Assembly: GCA_033961575.1 (NCBI GenBank)
Contig: CM066740.1
Span: 63,371,213 to 63,435,212 of the forward strand
Source of the DNA: Aselliscus stoliczkanus
Taxonomy: Eukaryota; Chordata; Mammalia; Chiroptera; Hipposideridae
Reading direction: 5' to 3'
DNA: 64,000 bases
Below, piece by piece: positions 61,241 to 64,000 of this stretch. The notes under the pieces are model-generated. The model searched no databases. It saw only the letters and a list, made by a program, of their open reading frames with translations, and had not been told where the DNA came from. The translations under genes were made by a program, and so were the position numbers. Each line of letters begins with the position of its first letter. Positions within the stretch are counted from its first letter, which is position 1.

Positions 61241-62310
61241 CCCAGAAATCGATACTTCTGACCAGAGTTAGGCACCAGCACATACAACTCCAGTTAGTAA
61301 GAAACGGAAAGAAAAGGTTATTAGAAAAATGAAACTAAAAACATGGAGGTCTATTCTCCCATCTCAGTCTAGACAGAAACTTCAGATAATCAGGGAAATA
61401 CAACTTTATTGGAAACTTTGTTATATTTGGAAGATTATGCCAAAATAGCTCAGAGAAAACACTAATATTACAAAAATGTTTTATTACATTTTATGTTGCA
61501 ATGATATGCAATAAGTCATTTAATAGTGAACATGATATTAATAGAGCAAAGTGCTGCAGGCGTCTATTCAGAAACTGAATTAATAAAAAAAGAAAACAGA
61601 AAGGTTATCTACAAAAGATGAATGAAGATACATTGGTTAAAAAATAATCCTCAGTGTCTCTGGGATAATGTTTCATGGAGTCTTTATTTGGAAAGCATTA
61701 TGACAAGTCCATGGAGGCACTCATGATGAATTGATAATTTATATAGAGGGCATGCCATTATTGTGGTAACAATCCTACCATTTAAGTTGCATTGCTGAAC
61801 TACACACATCTGGATATAATTTTTATTAATGATACATAAATAAAAGGATAAGTTAGATACCCTTTTCAGCTTTCTCCTAGACCTAGGATTTTTTAATATT
61901 GACATGAATAATTATTTTTACCACTCTGGAACAGAGATAACATGGCCCAAACACTAACGAAGGCAGAGTGAGTGGGGAGAGGGAGGCCCTGGGCGGGGGG
62001 AGGCTGCTGTTTGCCTCCTATCCTTGGTCATGGGCTATCACACACGCTGAAATCAAGAACAAAGAAAGGCACAGGCTGAAGACAGCTTCGACCTTTCTGA
62101 CCACAGAATCCAAATGGTGCCCCTGCTACACCTATTTTGTGCCTGAAGGGTGGCTGTTAATTTTTAACCTTGCATTTGTAATAGCCACGGATAGCACTGT
62201 CTTGCTCACGGTTGTATATCTCACTCAGTATTAGGCTTTGAAATAATCATATTCAGAAATAGTTGAATCTGTTCAAAATACCAATTAATGTTTTAGTGAA
62301 TAAAAGCTTA
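61241..62310. other. Non-coding DNA, nothing recognised
   Basis: AT-rich sequence. An 88-codon plus-strand frame at 61968-62234 covers a GC-richer patch but has no known motif. Confidence 0.45.
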
Positions 62311-62392
62311 AAAATGAACTAATTCTGGTTCGGATCCCACATATGAGGGCCAGACACAGCCCTCAAAAAAAAAAAAAATGAACCAATTACCC
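62311..62392 (+). mobile_element. 5'-truncated short SINE with TSD
   Basis: Only the B-box half and tail are present: ggttcggatcccacatatga from 62328, agggccagacacagccctc and A(14). The A-box head is missing. AAAATGAACTAATT before and AAAATGAACCAATT after form a 14-bp duplication with one mismatch, so truncation happened at insertion rather than by later deletion. Confidence 0.88.
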
Positions 62393-62834
62393 AGGAAATT
62401 ACAAAATCATCTAACTACTCACATTTTATAGTTTTATATTACCTGGAGTTTCCCAGAAGACTTCTGGGCAGATATATAAGATACCCAATAAATACAACAG
62501 AGTATAACAGTCTTAAGGACATAATGAATACCCATAATTCAGGCATTATCTTTATATCTTGTTTATAAATTTCTTCGTAGTGTATATTTTTAATATGTCA
62601 CATGAAATTCTAAAAAGAAATTTTTATTTCTTGCCAACTTCAGAAGTTTTCAAGTCCAAACTTTGCATAAAGATAAATAACTGTACCTAATGATATTGAA
62701 AAGTGTTTACATGATGTGACCTTGAATCCCGACTAGTGAGGGCATAATGTCTCCTTGTGATACCTTCTTCTGGCATCTCAGGACACCAAGTAGTTAACTC
62801 TGCATATGATTATTTACTGCATATCTGCAGCCCT

Positions 62835-62938
62835 TACTAGATAGTCTCCTCCATGAAGATTTAAAAGTGGATCCCCAGTGTCTAGCATCATACACAATGG
62901 GTTCTCAATAAATATTCAATAAGTGAATGAAAAAAAAG
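62835..62938 (+). repeat. L2 3' end fragment
   Basis: The order 'gatagtctcctccatgaaga', 'gatccccagtgtctagcatc', 'gggttctcaataaatattca' is the L2 3' terminus. Confidence 0.7.
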
Positions 62939-62972
62939 GAAAGGAAGAGGAAGTGTGGTGAGAGAGAGGATT

Positions 62973-63105
62973 AATATCCCTTGAGGGGCCGGCGGAGTGG
63001 CGCAGTGGTTAAGCGCTGGCTTGGGAAGCCAGAGGCCCCGGTTTGGGTCCCACATATGAGGCCAGTGACACTGCCCTCAAAAAAACAAACAAAAATATTC
63101 CTTGA
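62973..63105 (+). mobile_element. Short tRNA-derived SINE with TSD
   Basis: A plus-strand copy from 62986: ggggccggcggagtggcgca, then gtggttaagcgctggcttgg, B box ggtttgggtccc, end actgccctc, and a tail of A-runs with two AAAC units. AATATCCCTTGA precedes it and AATATTCCTTGA follows (one mismatch). Confidence 0.93.
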
Positions 63106-63399
63106 AGATACACTATTTGCCAAACCCAAACCATCATGCTCTGAATATAATTCAGGTTTTAAACTAAAAATGAAAAAAGTTCTTATTTTATTGCTTTTTT
63201 AGTAGCAATTTGAATATATTTATTCTTGCAGTGAAATAAGAGAAGACTATAAACAAATTAAGCTTACAAAGGGAGTAAAGCAATACTTGTTAGATTTCAT
63301 TGTTGGTTTAAATTTGCATAATTTTGTACATTTGTAGATGATAATAACCACATTTTCTAGTTTCTGTATTTGATACTTTGATATCTTGGGTCCTTGCTG

Positions 63400-63790
63400 A
63401 CTGCAGGGACCATCCCTTCAAGGGCTAGCTAATTCCCAGAGATAGCAGACAACTCACCTTTATGTGCCTTTTATCTGCAAACCAACCAGCCAACCAGAAC
63501 CCACACCCCAGCCATTGAGCTCTCACACGCTGGGTCTACCTGCCTTGACCACTCCCAGACACCAGGAAGCCCACTGAGATGATTCAAACCAGCCTATCCT
63601 AAACATCAGAAAGGTCTACATTTCCTCTGGCAGCCTCTGCCCAACCGACTGTGGTATTTCCTGTGTGGCCTCATATGTGTGGCATGCCTCTTCTTCTTCA
63701 GAACTGTGGGTATAACTATCTTTTCAATGGCAATTGTCTCCTGATCTGTTGGCCTGACATGCCTGAATCATAATAAAACCTACATTTTAA
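63400..63790 (+). repeat. Possible LTR fragment
   Basis: A C-rich block (accaaccagccaaccagaac, acaccccagccattgagctc) is followed by a T/G-rich block, gatctgttggcctgacatgc and 'cataataaaacctacatttt', which reads as a retroviral-type R region with a polyadenylation signal near 63771-63777. No TG...CA ends or internal genes were found, so this is a weak call. Confidence 0.3.
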
Positions 63791-64000
63791 AACACAGATT
63801 CTCTGTAAAAATTCTCTTAAGTATCAGGTCACATATATAACCTCTGTTAATACTTTTGCCTTATGAGTTAATGGGAGCTTTCTAAATGATTACAGTGAGA
63901 AAGCCGTCTTATGATTCTGGTATTTCATTTAATAAGATCATTATATACAAGCTTTGCAATAATTTGATTTTTTACCAATTTTTATCCTTCCAACTAATAT

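Overview
The window is vertebrate nuclear DNA, almost certainly from a placental mammal and most likely a bat. The evidence is LINE-1 copies with the 3' end style common in bats and other laurasiatherians (a 'tttcaggtgtacagcacagtgg' type 3' UTR), old mammal-wide repeats (MIR, L2, MaLR-like LTR), and two tRNA-derived SINE families whose head reads gccggccgagtggc-type A box and ggttcgggtccc-type B box. These SINEs look like those of rhinolophoid bats. That placement is from memory and was not checked against a database. No host protein-coding gene, rRNA or functional tRNA gene could be supported, so the window is intergenic or deep intronic.

Layout. 1-1850 is non-coding with an L2 remnant. 1851-8717 is a near full-length LINE-1 on the minus strand with wrecked ORFs and a SINE inside it. 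8718-30670 is mainly unique AT-rich DNA with old L1, MIR and L2 pieces, a 434-bp long-form SINE at 13037-13470 flanked by a perfect 18-bp target duplication, a CT microsatellite, an 82-bp mariner-like MITE at 27815-27896 and a weak candidate terminal exon at 28166-28399. 30680-32335 is an old MaLR-like LTR split by an L1 fragment. A G-quadruplex-prone tract lies at 33956-34015. 36888-40795 is an internally deleted L1 with a repeated 3' UTR and a SINE insertion. 40820-42618 holds three short SINEs. 46021-46860 is a GC-rich minisatellite of about 31 units. 48905-49174 holds two SINEs inside one target duplication, and 49329-49853 is a SINE with a tail of about 390 bp of CTTT repeat. 51642-59388 is the youngest-looking LINE-1, full length, with an intact 291-aa ORF1 but a broken ORF2. 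59389-64000 is unique DNA with two more SINEs, old repeats and a possible LTR.

How the parts work together. This is a landscape of LINE-1-driven retroposition. The SINEs end in A-rich tails and are flanked by target duplications, as expected if LINE-1 machinery mobilised them. The LINE-1 at 51642-59388 could still make the ORF1 RNA chaperone but not a working ORF2 endonuclease/reverse transcriptase, so no copy here is autonomous. The features most worth a second look are the long/short SINE pair, the ORF1-intact LINE-1 with its unusually long T-rich 5' UTR, the minisatellite and the MITE.
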